Assembly (NCBI RefSeq): GCF_947502065.1
Contig: NZ_CANMYE010000005.1
Location: 124,001-188,000, forward strand
Direction: 5' to 3'
Origin: an uncultured Pseudoteredinibacter sp.
GTDB lineage: Bacteria; Pseudomonadota; Gammaproteobacteria; Pseudomonadales; Cellvibrionaceae
Length of the DNA stretch: 64,000 nt
This document shows positions 55,332 through 64,000 of the stretch, one piece after another. Position 1 is the stretch's first letter, and each line of letters begins with the position of its first letter. Under the pieces are notes generated by a model. That model did no database searches, was not told the DNA's origin, and worked only from the letters and a program-made list of their open reading frames with translations. A program made the translations under genes and the position numbers.

Positions 55332-55985
55332 TTATTCTTCCGCCGGTTGGCCGCTGAGTTCAGTGGAATCGATTGTTAACCACTTGTTTAGGGTACTTTC
55401 TAGCTCTTTTATGCCTGTATTTTTTAGGGAAGAGAATAGCTGAGCACTGACTAAATCATCAGCCTGGGCTTCTTTAAGGTGCTTACGAACTTTTAAAAGG
55501 GTGTTTTGAGCAGGGCCTTTTTTGAGTTTATCGGCCTTGGTGAGCAGAATGTGTACCGGCATTTCACCCTCAATCGCCCAATTCAACATCATTGTGTCAA
55601 ACTCTTGCATTGGGTGGCGAACATCCATCAATAGGATTAAGCCCTTTAAGCACTGTCGCTCAGCTAGGTATTCGGATAAATGCTTTTCCCACTCTTTTTT
55701 CATGGCCAGCGGCACTTTTGCAAAGCCATAGCCTGGGAGGTCGACTAAACGCTGTTCTTCAGTAAGCGCAAAAAAGTTGATTAACTGGGTGCGACCAGGG
55801 GTTTTACTTGTACGAGCAAGCTTGTGATTCTGGCACAAGGTATTAATGGCGCTGGATTTGCCCGCATTTGAGCGGCCGGCGAATGCCACCTCAGCGCCAC
55901 TGTCACTGGGACATTGGCGAATACTTGGTGCACTTTGTGTAAAAATAGCGTCGCTGTACTTGATCTGGCCCATATCCGGCTGCAA
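55332..55985 (-). CDS. engB: Ribosome biogenesis GTPase EngB (YihA/YsxC)
   Basis: 217 residues. GTPase motifs: G1 [10 protein letters not shown]3 DLPGYG, G4 TKADK, with GRTQLINFF at switch I. It helps assemble the large ribosomal subunit. The start may be the first Met or the Met five codons later (MGQIKYSD). It is divergent from cytochrome c4, as in Pseudomonas. Confidence 0.95.
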   Translation of the reverse strand: MQPDMGQIKYSDAIFTQSAPSIRQCPSDSGAEVAFAGRSNAGKSSAINTLCQNHKLARTSKTPGRTQLINFFALTEEQRLVDLPGYGFAKVPLAMKKEWEKHLSEYLAERQCLKGLILLMDVRHPMQEFDTMMLNWAIEGEMPVHILLTKADKLKKGPAQNTLLKVRKHLKEAQADDLVSAQLFSSLKNTGIKELESTLNKWLTIDSTELSGQPAEE

Positions 55986-56286
55986 AACCCTTTATAAATA
56001 GTGTGTTATCAATGAGTTGTGTATATAATGTCGCGGCTTTGGCCTCGGTGAGGGTGCGCATTGTAGCCTGTCAGCTGCAGGATACCAAGTTGTCGCTCAG
56101 TCGCCACATAACAATGGCAAAGCACCATAGCTAGCTGTGCTTGTAGCAACAGCAGTGATAGCTTAGACAAATTACGCACTGAGCGAGCTTGCCGTCTACA
56201 ATAGGGTCAAGCCATGCCATTGCAGCAGGTTTATAAGTGATAGTCTCGCCTTAGAGGCGATTCATAACCGGATTACGGATTAGCCA
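55986..56286. other. Divergent promoter region between engB and cytochrome c4
   Basis: 301 bp. Small hairpins are seen, AGCAC/GTGCT (56121-56141) and TCGCC/GGCGA near 56245, but no clear promoter, operator or small gene. Confidence 0.5.
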
Positions 56287-56937
56287 ATGAAGAATCTATA
56301 TAAATACGCCTTAGTATCCATCGCAGCCTTATCTACTGCCAATATCACCGTCGCGGCAGGTGATGCCGCCGCGGGCGAAGCCAAGACTGTTATCTGTGCA
56401 GCTTGCCACGGTAAAGATGGCAATAGTGCTGCTCCGAACTTCCCTAAATTGGCTAACCTGGGTGAAAAATACCTAGTTAAGCAGATGCAAGACATCAAAT
56501 CTGGTGCTCGCCCGGTTTTGGAAATGACTGGCATGTTGGATGCTATGAGCGATCAGGATTTGGCGGATATCGCCGCTTATTTTAGCAGCAAGAGCATGCA
56601 GCTAAGTGGCTCCAAAGAGATTGAAGTTCAATTGCAGTCCGGCTTACGCTCAGAAGACCCAATTGCTTTGGGTGCTAAGGTTTACCGTGCGGGCAATGCA
56701 GAGTCTGGCACTCCAGCTTGTACTGGCTGTCACTCTCCACGCGGTCAGGGTAATGCCCCAGCGGGTTACCCACGCTTAAGTGGTCAGCACGCTGATTACA
56801 TCGAAAAGCAGCTAAAGGCTTTCCGCAATGGTGATCGCGTAAACGATGGCGATACCAAAATTATGCGTGGTGTTGCTCAGTATATGACTGACGCAGAAAT
56901 CAAAGCGGTAGCAAACTATATCGCTGGCTTAAACTAA
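56287..56937 (+). CDS. Diheme cytochrome c4
   Basis: 216 residues with a signal peptide (cleavage near TVAAG). Two class I heme domains: C37-AA-C40-H41 and C145-TG-C148-H149, each followed by a Met ligand region (PVLEMTGML and TKIMRGVAQYM). It carries electrons in the periplasm, plausibly to the caa3-type oxidase encoded at 35.9-40.2 kb. It ends at a terminator before dsbA. Confidence 0.94.
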   Translation: MKNLYKYALVSIAALSTANITVAAGDAAAGEAKTVICAACHGKDGNSAAPNFPKLANLGEKYLVKQMQDIKSGARPVLEMTGMLDAMSDQDLADIAAYFSSKSMQLSGSKEIEVQLQSGLRSEDPIALGAKVYRAGNAESGTPACTGCHSPRGQGNAPAGYPRLSGQHADYIEKQLKAFRNGDRVNDGDTKIMRGVAQYMTDAEIKAVANYIAGLN

Positions 56938-56956
56938 GTTTTCCAGCGTTCTTGAG

Positions 56957-56980
56957 AAGGCGGCTATAGGCCGCCTTTTT
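56957..56980 (+). terminator. Rho-independent terminator after cytochrome c4
   Basis: Eight-pair stem AAGGCGGC/GCCGCCTT with a five-base loop and a tail of five T, 20 bp after the stop codon. Confidence 0.88.
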
Positions 56981-57024
56981 GCTGCCTGTAAGATTTACGG
57001 CCTTCAGTTTTTGTTAAGGCCTTG

Positions 57025-57050
57025 GAACTAGAATCAAATTAGCGGTCTAA
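57025..57050 (+). promoter_or_regulatory. Sigma-E/AlgU-type promoter for dsbA
   Basis: GGAACTA (-35 core GAACTA, 57025-57030) and TCTAA (57046-57050) are 15 bp apart, close to the sigma-E pattern GGAACTT-N15/16-TCTAA. The expected start is near 57057, leaving a short leader to the ATG at 57080. AlgU-dependent dsbA expression is known in P. aeruginosa. Confidence 0.65.
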
Positions 57051-57079
57051 TGCTATCTATACAGTTATGGAGAAGAAAT

Positions 57080-57724
57080 ATGCGTGCCATTCTGGCTTTT
57101 GCTGCGATGCTGTTTTCCCTATCGGCTTTTGCTCAATATGAAGTGGGTAAAGACTATATTGAACTGGCGGTTCCTTTAAAAACCGGCAGTGACAAAATTC
57201 AGGTGGATGAGTACTTTTCGTACAGTTGCGGCCACTGTTTTAAATTTGAGCCTGTGATTAGCCAGTGGAAGAAGGGCTTGGCTGATGATGTAGAGTTGGT
57301 ACAAACCCCAGTTGCTTGGCAATTAGTGAATAAAGGTCAGCGTGGCTATGCGCAAGTGGCTTTGGCTAAAGCCTTTTACACGGCTAAGGCTCTTAAGGTA
57401 CTAGATAAAGTTCATATGCCAATCTTTGATGGTATCTTTGTTGACCAGAAAAATATGTCTGATGAAGATGAGTTGAAAGCTATATTTGAGCAACATGGCG
57501 TAGACCCTAAGAAATTTGAAAAAGTATTTAACTCCTTTGGGGTGAATACTCAGGTTCGTGTCGCCCATTCTCGCTCTCGTGGCGCGAAAATTTCTGGTAC
57601 ACCAGAAATTGTGGTTGATGGTCGTTACGTTGTAAGTGCTCGTAAAGCGGGTGGTCAAGCCAATATGCTTAAGATTACCGATTTCCTCGTCAATAAAATT
57701 CGCCAGGAAAAGGCTGCTAAGTAA
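57080..57724 (+). CDS. dsbA: Thiol:disulfide interchange protein DsbA
   Basis: 214 residues from the ATG at 57080, preceded by GGAGAAG; an upstream frame start at 57050 falls in the -10 element. Signal peptide ends at SAFAQ. The active site C50-GH-C53 (YSCGHCF) and the cis-Pro loop SGTPEIVVDG are intact. It puts disulfide bonds into periplasmic proteins. It lies between cytochrome c4 and a diguanylate cyclase, the same order as P. aeruginosa. Confidence 0.96.
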   Translation: MRAILAFAAMLFSLSAFAQYEVGKDYIELAVPLKTGSDKIQVDEYFSYSCGHCFKFEPVISQWKKGLADDVELVQTPVAWQLVNKGQRGYAQVALAKAFYTAKALKVLDKVHMPIFDGIFVDQKNMSDEDELKAIFEQHGVDPKKFEKVFNSFGVNTQVRVAHSRSRGAKISGTPEIVVDGRYVVSARKAGGQANMLKITDFLVNKIRQEKAAK

Positions 57725-57740
57725 AATCACTTTATAACGG

Positions 57741-57771
57741 TTGCTGCCATCCGCTTTTGCGCTGGCAGCAA
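57741..57771 (+). terminator. Probable terminator after dsbA
   Basis: Nine-pair stem TTGCTGCCA/TGGCAGCAA around a 13-base loop, followed by TGATTTT. The hairpin is strong, but its T tract is interrupted. Confidence 0.6.
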
Positions 57772-57949
57772 TGATTTTAGCCAAGTTTCATATCTACTGC
57801 GCTTTTGGGCTCTTAATTCACAGGGTTAAGTAAGCCACCATCAATTTTTTCCTCAGCTCCGTTGCTCAATCTTTCCTGCTATCAGCCGCTATCTATGCCT
57901 ATAAGGGCGTCTATACTTTTTAATTGGATCAATAGGCCACGGCAAGCAG

Positions 57950-59719
57950 ATGACAAGCAGCGAGCAAGACTGGAAAGAGAAGTATCTAAATTTAATTGAC
58001 TCCAATGAGCGTCAAAAGAAGCGCTTTGATGAGCAGCAAGATAGCCTGAAAAAAGCTTTGGGGCGATTGAGTGTGGCCGCTACTGGCCTCGATGAAGAGC
58101 TCGATAAGCGTTTGGATGATTTACGTCGCCAGTTAAGAAGCTCTCAACCTAAGCCACTTGGGCCATTACTCAGTCGCTTGGATTCCAGTGTGGTGGCTTA
58201 TGATGCGCGCCGAGATCAGCGAGCTGGCGTCAGCTTGGAGGCTTTAAAAGGCATCAGTGAACAGTTGCAATCGATTTCGAGGGACAAGTCTGCCGATAAA
58301 GGCTTGAAGCGATTTCGTCGTGAGCTGAAATCACGAGTAGAGCAACAGCATCAATATTCCGCCATGCTAACGGAGCTTGCGGACTTGCAAAGCTTGGTGA
58401 TTGAAAGTGTGGCGCTAGGCCCCGGTAGCTTCTGGGATAAGCTTAAAAACAAACGACAAATTGCACCTGTAGAAGAGGGTGCCCAAGAAGACTCCGAAGC
58501 TTTGGATCAGCAGCAGCCTGTAGAGTTGTCGAGTGCCGATGAAGATGCGCTTGATGAGCAGGCATTAGTTGTAGAGCATCAACAGGAAGAACTCGAAGGG
58601 CAATTTTTAAGCCGTGTAGAAATCGAGGCTGAGTTAGAGGCAAGTATAGAAAGGCCCAGGCATGAGCCTGCTTTTAGCCGCATCTCCAATCACATCACCC
58701 GAGTATTAACAGAGCTATTAGATGGCCTGCAGCCAGAGCCTTGCGTAGCGGCCAAAGCTTTACGTGCTCAGAATCGAATCGCTAGGGGGTTAAACTGGTA
58801 TGAGCTGGTGCCCACTTTAGAAGATATTCGTGACTTAATTATGCAGGCCTTTTTGGCGGCAGAATTAAACTTCGAAAATTACCTATCGCAATTAAATGAA
58901 GAGTTGGCCTTGCTAGGAGAATCCTTGGGGGTGGCGCTTGAGACTCAACAACAGCAAGGTGATGCGCAAAATAGTTTGCAAGAAACGCTAAATAATGAAA
59001 TTGATACCATCGAGAAAACCGTTCAAAGCGCTGAATCTGTTGATGAATTAAAGGGGATGCTCAACGCCAATATAGCTACGCTTCGCGGCGCACTTAGCCA
59101 GCATAGTGAAAGTGATCAGGGTGAAGGATTATTAGGGCAGATGCGCAAGCTTTTGGGGCAGGTTAAAGACTTAGAGGATGAGGCTCAGCAGCATGAGCAA
59201 GCCTTGCGTGAAGAGCGTGAGAAGGCCCATAGTGATTCTTTAACCGGGCTACCAAATCGCGAAGCTTATTTGCAGCGGGCGGCCGAAGAGATTGAGCGTT
59301 GCCGGCGCTATGGGCATGGCCTAGTGTTGGCGGTGTGTGACATCGACCACTTCAAATCCTTCAATGATAACTATGGGCATCAAGTGGGAGATCGAGTTCT
59401 TAAGCTGGTGGCAAGATCCATAAATCAGCGCTTACGACAAGTTGATTTTATGGCTCGTTACGGTGGTGAAGAATTTGTCATCTTATTGCCGGAAACCGAC
59501 GAAGGTGGCGCCTTAAAGTTGTTGAACGAAATACGAGAGATGATAGCGTCGGCACCCTTGCGCTTTCGGGATGAGCCTGTACGACTCACGGTATCTTTTG
59601 GGCTCTCGGCATTTTGTGAGGACGATGATCTCGATAGTGTTTTTGCCCGTGCTGATAAAGCCCTCTATCAAGCTAAAAATGACGGTCGCAATAAATGTTG
59701 CGTAATAAGTCAAAGCTAA
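57950..59719 (+). CDS. Diguanylate cyclase (GGEEF) with long coiled-coil N-terminus
   Basis: 589 residues, no membrane segment. The first 420 residues are helical and Gln/Glu-rich with several coiled coils. The C-terminal domain starts near DSLTGLPNREAYL, has the active-site GGEEF at 505-509 and the RxxD inhibitory site (RQVD) five residues earlier, so it should make c-di-GMP with feedback control. In P. aeruginosa a diguanylate cyclase (PA5487, DgcH) sits at this place after dsbA. The ATG at 57950 has only a weak ribosome site. Confidence 0.92.
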   Translation: MTSSEQDWKEKYLNLIDSNERQKKRFDEQQDSLKKALGRLSVAATGLDEELDKRLDDLRRQLRSSQPKPLGPLLSRLDSSVVAYDARRDQRAGVSLEALKGISEQLQSISRDKSADKGLKRFRRELKSRVEQQHQYSAMLTELADLQSLVIESVALGPGSFWDKLKNKRQIAPVEEGAQEDSEALDQQQPVELSSADEDALDEQALVVEHQQEELEGQFLSRVEIEAELEASIERPRHEPAFSRISNHITRVLTELLDGLQPEPCVAAKALRAQNRIARGLNWYELVPTLEDIRDLIMQAFLAAELNFENYLSQLNEELALLGESLGVALETQQQQGDAQNSLQETLNNEIDTIEKTVQSAESVDELKGMLNANIATLRGALSQHSESDQGEGLLGQMRKLLGQVKDLEDEAQQHEQALREEREKAHSDSLTGLPNREAYLQRAAEEIERCRRYGHGLVLAVCDIDHFKSFNDNYGHQVGDRVLKLVARSINQRLRQVDFMARYGGEEFVILLPETDEGGALKLLNEIREMIASAPLRFRDEPVRLTVSFGLSAFCEDDDLDSVFARADKALYQAKNDGRNKCCVISQS

Positions 59720-59789
59720 GCTAAACAGCCCCTTAGGTTTTCGGTATGGTGTGCCTATTAACAATAATAAGTACAGCTTGGAAACCCAT

Positions 59790-61571
59790 ATGATCAGTTT
59801 TAAATCTCGAGTTGCCGTTATTACTGGCGCTGCATCTGGAATCGGACGTGCCCTGAGCATAGCGCTCGCTAAAGAGGGTGCTAGATTGGCGCTGGCCGAT
59901 ATTAATCAGGAGGATCTCGCTGCTGTTGCAGAGGAGGCGCGTAACGCGGGTGCCGAGGCTGTCGAACATTGGTCGTTGGACGTATCAGATGAGCAAGCTT
60001 GGCAGGGTTTTGCTGAAGAAGTTGAGCAGCAGCTGGGCATGGCTGATTTGCTTTTTAATAATGCCGGTATTGCCCGTATGGGGCGCTTTGAGCATACCGA
60101 TTCTGAGGCCTTTCAAAAAGTTGTTGATGTTAATTTTTGGGGGGTTGTATATGGCACAAGAGCCTTCTTGCCTCAAATTAAATTGCGTCAGGGGGTGTTC
60201 GTAAACATCTCCAGCCTGTTTGGGCTTATCGGAATGCCGGGCAATACTCACTATTGTGCAAGTAAGTTTGCTGTACGTGGTTTTAATGAATCCATCCGGC
60301 AAGAGTTCTCCGATTTTGGTGTGCATGTAACCAGCGTTCACCCCGGTGGTGTACATACAAATATCGCCAATAGTGCAGAGTTTGATGAGGGCGCCGAGGA
60401 TCGAGAGGCCTTGTTAAAGCGCAGTAATGAAAAGCATCTGGTAATGCCGCCTGCGAAGGCTGCAGAAATTATTCTTAGCGGCGTACGCAAACGTAAACAT
60501 AGAGTGTTGGTGGGTAACGACGCTAAGCTGCTATCTTTCTTTCAGCGTTTAATGCCCGCTTCATATCCTAAAATTATCGCTCGTTTTCTAAAAGATGATG
60601 ATTCTCCAAAACTAGACCCTGGTCCGATTCAAGCTCGTCTGCAAGCTCCTTCATGGCGATCTCGCTTCTTTAGCTGGACGATTCGTAAAAACTTCAAAGC
60701 AAAGTTTGCTGACACCAGTAAACCGTGGGAGCCAGAACGCATTCGCGCGGCGGTCGAAAAAACCAGCCGCTCTAAAGCTATGCCCAATGTATTGTGTGAG
60801 GATGTCGAGTTGCCCGCCAATGAAGCAGGCGCGCGTGTAAAAGGGCAGTGGCAAAAACCTAAGTCCGCTAGCTGCTCCCATACGGTGCTCTACTTGCATG
60901 GTGGTGGCTATGTTTTTTGTTCTATCAAAACCCACGCCAATATGACTCGGGCTTGGGCCGAGCAGGCGGGTGCGCAAGTTTTTAGTGTGGACTATCGTTT
61001 GGCCCCTGAGCACCCATATCCTGCGGCTTTAGATGATGCCCTTGCCGCTTATCAATACTTATTGGATGAGGGCATCAAGCCAGAATCAATTGTTATCTCA
61101 GGTGATTCAGCCGGGGGCGGTTTAAGCGCCGCGCTGTTATTAAAGATAAAAGAGCTAGGCTTAGCCATGCCTGCGGCCGCTTTGCTGTTATCACCTTGGA
61201 CGGATTTGGCAGGTACAGGGGCAAGTATGCAGGCGAATAGTGATGCCTGTGCTTTTTTCACTGGCGATATGATTCGAAACGGTGCGGCTCATTATGTTGG
61301 TGACGAAGATACGCAGAACCCGATGATCTCTCCTTTATATGGCGATTTAAGTGGCCTACCGCCAATCCGTATTTATGTTGGTAGCACAGAGGTGTTGGAA
61401 GATGACTCCTTGCGCTTTTTTGCAAAAGCTCAAGATGCGGGTGTTGAGGCAGAGCTGCGTGTTTGGAATGATCAGCCCCATGTTTGGCCAGTGTTTTACC
61501 CATTCTTCCCTGAGGCAAAAATAACCGTCGCAGAAATGGCCGAATTCAGTCAGCAGCAGACAAATAGCTAA
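59790..61571 (+). CDS. Fused short-chain dehydrogenase and HSL-type alpha/beta hydrolase
   Basis: 593 residues from the ATG at 59790. Residues 1-290 are a classical SDR: TGAASGIG at 12-19, NNAG, Ser140, Tyr155 and Lys159 (YCASK), VHPGGV. Residues about 330-590 are a hormone-sensitive-lipase-type hydrolase: oxyanion HGGGY (370-374), nucleophile Ser440 in GDSAGGG, Asp538 or 539 and His564. Both active sites look intact. A linker of about 40 basic residues joins them without frameshift. Together they may oxidise or reduce and hydrolyse linked alcohol-ester compounds; substrate unknown. The next gene is another SDR 30 bp on. Confidence 0.88.
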   Translation: MISFKSRVAVITGAASGIGRALSIALAKEGARLALADINQEDLAAVAEEARNAGAEAVEHWSLDVSDEQAWQGFAEEVEQQLGMADLLFNNAGIARMGRFEHTDSEAFQKVVDVNFWGVVYGTRAFLPQIKLRQGVFVNISSLFGLIGMPGNTHYCASKFAVRGFNESIRQEFSDFGVHVTSVHPGGVHTNIANSAEFDEGAEDREALLKRSNEKHLVMPPAKAAEIILSGVRKRKHRVLVGNDAKLLSFFQRLMPASYPKIIARFLKDDDSPKLDPGPIQARLQAPSWRSRFFSWTIRKNFKAKFADTSKPWEPERIRAAVEKTSRSKAMPNVLCEDVELPANEAGARVKGQWQKPKSASCSHTVLYLHGGGYVFCSIKTHANMTRAWAEQAGAQVFSVDYRLAPEHPYPAALDDALAAYQYLLDEGIKPESIVISGDSAGGGLSAALLLKIKELGLAMPAAALLLSPWTDLAGTGASMQANSDACAFFTGDMIRNGAAHYVGDEDTQNPMISPLYGDLSGLPPIRIYVGSTEVLEDDSLRFFAKAQDAGVEAELRVWNDQPHVWPVFYPFFPEAKITVAEMAEFSQQQTNS

Positions 61572-61601
61572 ATATAAGCTGTAAAAGTAGGAGCTACAGA
61601 C

Positions 61602-62333
61602 ATGGCAAAGATATTTATCACCGGAGCGTCATCAGGCTTAGGTTGGTATATGGCCTTGGAGTTCGCCAAAAGGGGCCATCAATTGGCCCTTTCAGCCCGT
61701 CGCCTAGACAAACTGAATGAATTGGCCGAGCTGATAAAGACGCAGTCTGATGTCTCTGTACACTGCTACGCACTGGATGTTTGTGATGAAGCGGCTCAGC
61801 AGGCCATTTTACAGCAGGCGAAAAATGATCTCGCTGGGCTAGATATTATTATTGCCAATGCCGGTATAGGTGAAAGCGCACCTATTGGTAAAGGTAGCTT
61901 CGATAGCGTGCGTGCCACTATAGAGGTGAATGTGATTGGTGCCTTTGCAACTCTTCACCATGGGGTGGCGCTGTTAAGAGAAAGTGGGGGTGGTCAATTA
62001 GTGGCCATTAGCTCAGTTGCAGGTGAGCGCGGCTTACCTGGTGCGGCGGACTACTGTGCTTCAAAGGCAGCCTTAACGAGCTACACCGAAAGTCTGCGAT
62101 TGGAATGCTGGAGTGAAAATATTGATGTGACTTTGTTAAAACCAGGCTATATCGATACCCCAATTAACCAAGGGGCAGCAAGTCGCCCGTTTTTGGTCGG
62201 CCCTGAAGATGGCGCGAAGGCCTTGGTTGGTGCTATCGAAGGCAAGCGTAAGCGCAGCTTTATACCGAGCTGGCCCTGGTTTATTGTCGCTCGCCTATTA
62301 CGTTGGCTTCCTGGCAGCTTGCTTGCCAAGTAG
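61602..62333 (+). CDS. SDR family oxidoreductase
   Basis: 243 residues. The cofactor loop TGASSGLG, IIANAGIGES, the catalytic Ser in AISSVAGERG and YCASK are all present. Gly-rich loop followed by ARRLDK suggests NADP preference. It lies 30 bp after the SDR-hydrolase fusion with an AGGAG site, so both are probably co-transcribed and act on related substrates, perhaps lipids. The C-terminus ends in a hydrophobic, basic segment (WFIVARLLRWLPG) that could touch the membrane. Confidence 0.9.
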   Translation: MAKIFITGASSGLGWYMALEFAKRGHQLALSARRLDKLNELAELIKTQSDVSVHCYALDVCDEAAQQAILQQAKNDLAGLDIIIANAGIGESAPIGKGSFDSVRATIEVNVIGAFATLHHGVALLRESGGGQLVAISSVAGERGLPGAADYCASKAALTSYTESLRLECWSENIDVTLLKPGYIDTPINQGAASRPFLVGPEDGAKALVGAIEGKRKRSFIPSWPWFIVARLLRWLPGSLLAK

Positions 62334-62604
62334 GTTGCACAATAACTGTACTATCGACACCGTTTAACCCCTGATTTTACCCGCCCGGAAGGCGTTGCTA
62401 CTGGCAATGAACTTTCCAACAATTCATTACCTAATAGCTATGGTGTGGAAGCCCTCAAAAGCCGAGTTGGGGAGTCACGCCGAGGATGCATTTAGGGTAT
62501 ACTCTCGCCTTTTGACCAATCGCCCTAAAAATGGCCTATCTAGGCCTCAAAATACACCGCTGTGGGTTTAGTGCCCCTAGTGTAGTAAGAAGCGACAATT
62601 ACCT
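62334..62604 (+). other. Intergenic region before gspD
   Basis: 271 bp with no gene seen. A TTGACC hexamer at 62512-62517 could be a -35 element, but the matching -10 (near CTATCT) is poor. It probably contains the gspD promoter and leader. Confidence 0.35.
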
Positions 62605-64000
62605 ATGAAAAAACATGTTTCATTGCTGGCGGCGTCCATTATTGCCCTAAGTGGCTGCGCCCATAATGATGATAAGCAAAGCCCGTTTTTGTTTGATCGT
62701 ATCCTGCAGTCGGATGACCCTTATGTGGCGGAAGAGGCCCCTAAGGTAGAAGTTCAGGATGAAGTGAAGAAAGAAGCCCAGGCAACGATCTATAAGGGTA
62801 ATGATCGACAGTTAAGAGCGCCAAAAGCACGCAAAGCAATAAAGCTAGATGGTGAAGCTGTCCACATGAACTTTGAAGGGGCGCCACTTGCTGATGTTGT
62901 GCATGCTATTTTGGGTGACACCCTCAAGCTGGACTATGTGATTGAACATCCGATCAAAGGGAAGATCACATTAAGAACCCGCAGTCCTATCCCTAGAGAT
63001 CAATTATTAGAGATTCTTGAGTCTTTATTGCATGCAAATGGGGTCCTAATGGTTCGGGATCCGAATGATCGATATTTTGTTTCTGCTTCAAAGGCATTGC
63101 AAACAATGGTGCCTCAATTTGAGAGCCCTAACAGCAGAGGTGCTGGTTTTACAACAACGATTATCCCGCTGCAAAATATCGGTGCAGCAGAAATGGCAGA
63201 CATACTAAAGCCTGTGGCCGGCGATAAGGCTTTTGTTCGCATCGATGTAGCTCGTAATATCCTTATTATGGCGGGTACTAGGGTTCAAATGTCCGGGTGG
63301 CTGGACATTATTAGTTCTTTTGATATTGATACCTTAAAAGGGATGTCTGTTGGAGTCTTCCCGATTGAATACGCGGACCCAACTGAAATACAAGCAGCTC
63401 TAGGTCAAATTATCGAAAGCTCAGGTGACGCAGTTAAGAGTCCAGCTCAATTAGTTAAACTGATTCCTTTGGAAAGGTTGGGCAGCTTATTGGTTATTAC
63501 CCCTAGGGCTGAATTACTAGAAAAAGTTAAAACTTGGATAAAGCGCTTAGATAAGCTCCCAGATAGTGGAGCGGAGCCCCAGCTCTATGTTTATCCGGTG
63601 CAAAATGGAACGGCAAGCCATATATCGGAGTTGTTAGGGCAACTGTTTGGTGGGGGAAGTAATGGTTCTTCTAGGTCCGGTGTTGCACCTGGGCAAGGCC
63701 GACAGTCGGTAAGCGACTCTACTGGTGATGGATCTAAAGCCAAAAGTGCTCCCATCAAATCTGGAAATAAAAATCGTGGTGGCAGCTCAAGCGTCTCGAT
63801 TGCCGGCGACGTGAAGGTTGTGGCGGACGAAGACAATAATGCCCTGTTGATTTATGCGACAAGTAACGAATATCGGAAAATTGAAAAGGCGCTACAAAAG
63901 CTAGATGTGTCCCCGGCACAAATTATGGTAGAAGCAAGCATTATTGAAGTGACTTTAAATGACTCTTTAGAGTATGGCTTGGAGTGGTCATTTAGTGGCG
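62605..64000 (+). CDS. gspD: Type II secretion secretin GspD, lipoprotein type, 3'-truncated by window edge
   Basis: 465 codons are visible and the frame is open to the last base. The N-terminus has a lipobox (IALSGC, Cys18), so this secretin is lipidated, like HxcQ of P. aeruginosa. N0 domain about 82-160 (MNFEGAPLADVV), N1 about 175-240 (IIPLQNIGAAEMADILKP), N2 about 243-330, and N3 from about 330 with a Gly/Ser-rich insertion at about 348-397. The secretin core begins near VEASIIEVTLNDSLEYGLEW at the edge. It forms the outer-membrane pore for secreted enzymes. Other gsp genes should follow outside the window. Confidence 0.93.
   Translation, partial: MKKHVSLLAASIIALSGCAHNDDKQSPFLFDRILQSDDPYVAEEAPKVEVQDEVKKEAQATIYKGNDRQLRAPKARKAIKLDGEAVHMNFEGAPLADVVHAILGDTLKLDYVIEHPIKGKITLRTRSPIPRDQLLEILESLLHANGVLMVRDPNDRYFVSASKALQTMVPQFESPNSRGAGFTTTIIPLQNIGAAEMADILKPVAGDKAFVRIDVARNILIMAGTRVQMSGWLDIISSFDIDTLKGMSVGVFPIEYADPTEIQAALGQIIESSGDAVKSPAQLVKLIPLERLGSLLVITPRAELLEKVKTWIKRLDKLPDSGAEPQLYVYPVQNGTASHISELLGQLFGGGSNGSSRSGVAPGQGRQSVSDSTGDGSKAKSAPIKSGNKNRGGSSSVSIAGDVKVVADEDNNALLIYATSNEYRKIEKALQKLDVSPAQIMVEASIIEVTLNDSLEYGLEWSFSG

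Noticed and set aside
62512..62540. Candidate sigma-70 promoter before gspD
   Set aside because: Good -35 but poor -10; kept only as a remark in the intergenic entry.

Overview
The window looks like an origin-proximal piece of the chromosome of a marine-type gammaproteobacterium related to Cellvibrionales and Pseudomonas. This rests on gene order recalled from P. aeruginosa, not on a search. Four blocks match it: dprA-tsaC-hemF-aroE; the gamma carbonic anhydrase gene with prlC-yheV; the aa3 cytochrome oxidase cluster coxB-coxA-ctaG-coxC-DUF2909-SURF1-CtaA-CyoE-SCO; and znuB-znuC-zur-znuA, polA, engB, cytochrome c4, dsbA and a diguanylate cyclase. Many TonB-dependent receptors, a phytase and a lipoprotein-type secretin fit an aquatic, polymer-scavenging heterotroph. 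I saw no tRNA, rRNA, CRISPR array, integrase or insertion sequence.

Layout. 1-4.1 kb: the 3' part of a large ATPase/histidine kinase, convergent with an HD-GYP response regulator. 4.3-8.5 kb: dprA, purE, tsaC, hemF, aroE. 8.7-12.4 kb: a membrane protein, an ECF sigma factor with a small membrane partner, and a secreted DUF885 protein. 12.5-13.1 kb: gamma carbonic anhydrase. 13.2-30.9 kb: an accessory interval with a TorR/TorS-like phosphorelay plus a periplasmic binding protein; then five minus-strand genes (two gamma-glutamyltransferases, two TonB receptors, a phytase lipoprotein); then a divergent degenerate GGDEF protein and an AraC regulator. 31-35.4 kb: prlC, yheV, an unknown gene and a MATE transporter. 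35.9-44.6 kb: cytochrome oxidase structural, assembly and heme A genes. 44.6-48.4 kb: a binding protein and the zinc uptake system with its regulator. 48.5-57.7 kb: a small exported protein, polA, an ErsA-like small RNA candidate, a 164-bp tandem repeat, a TonB receptor, engB, cytochrome c4, dsbA. 57.9-64 kb: a diguanylate cyclase, an SDR-hydrolase fusion, a second SDR, and the 5' part of gspD, open at the window edge.

The most informative signals are regulatory. Two Pho-box-like sites lie between the phytase/TonB-receptor operon and the divergent GGDEF/AraC pair, pointing to a phosphate-starvation phytate-uptake locus. A near-perfect Zur operator lies between znuA and zur-znuCB. Sigma-E/AlgU-type promoters precede both dsbA and a short hairpin-hairpin transcript between polA and engB; that transcript matches the setting and design of the P. 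aeruginosa small RNA ErsA. The second gamma-glutamyltransferase has Asn in place of a key substrate-binding Asp, which suggests a changed substrate. Family and synteny statements are from memory and need database confirmation.
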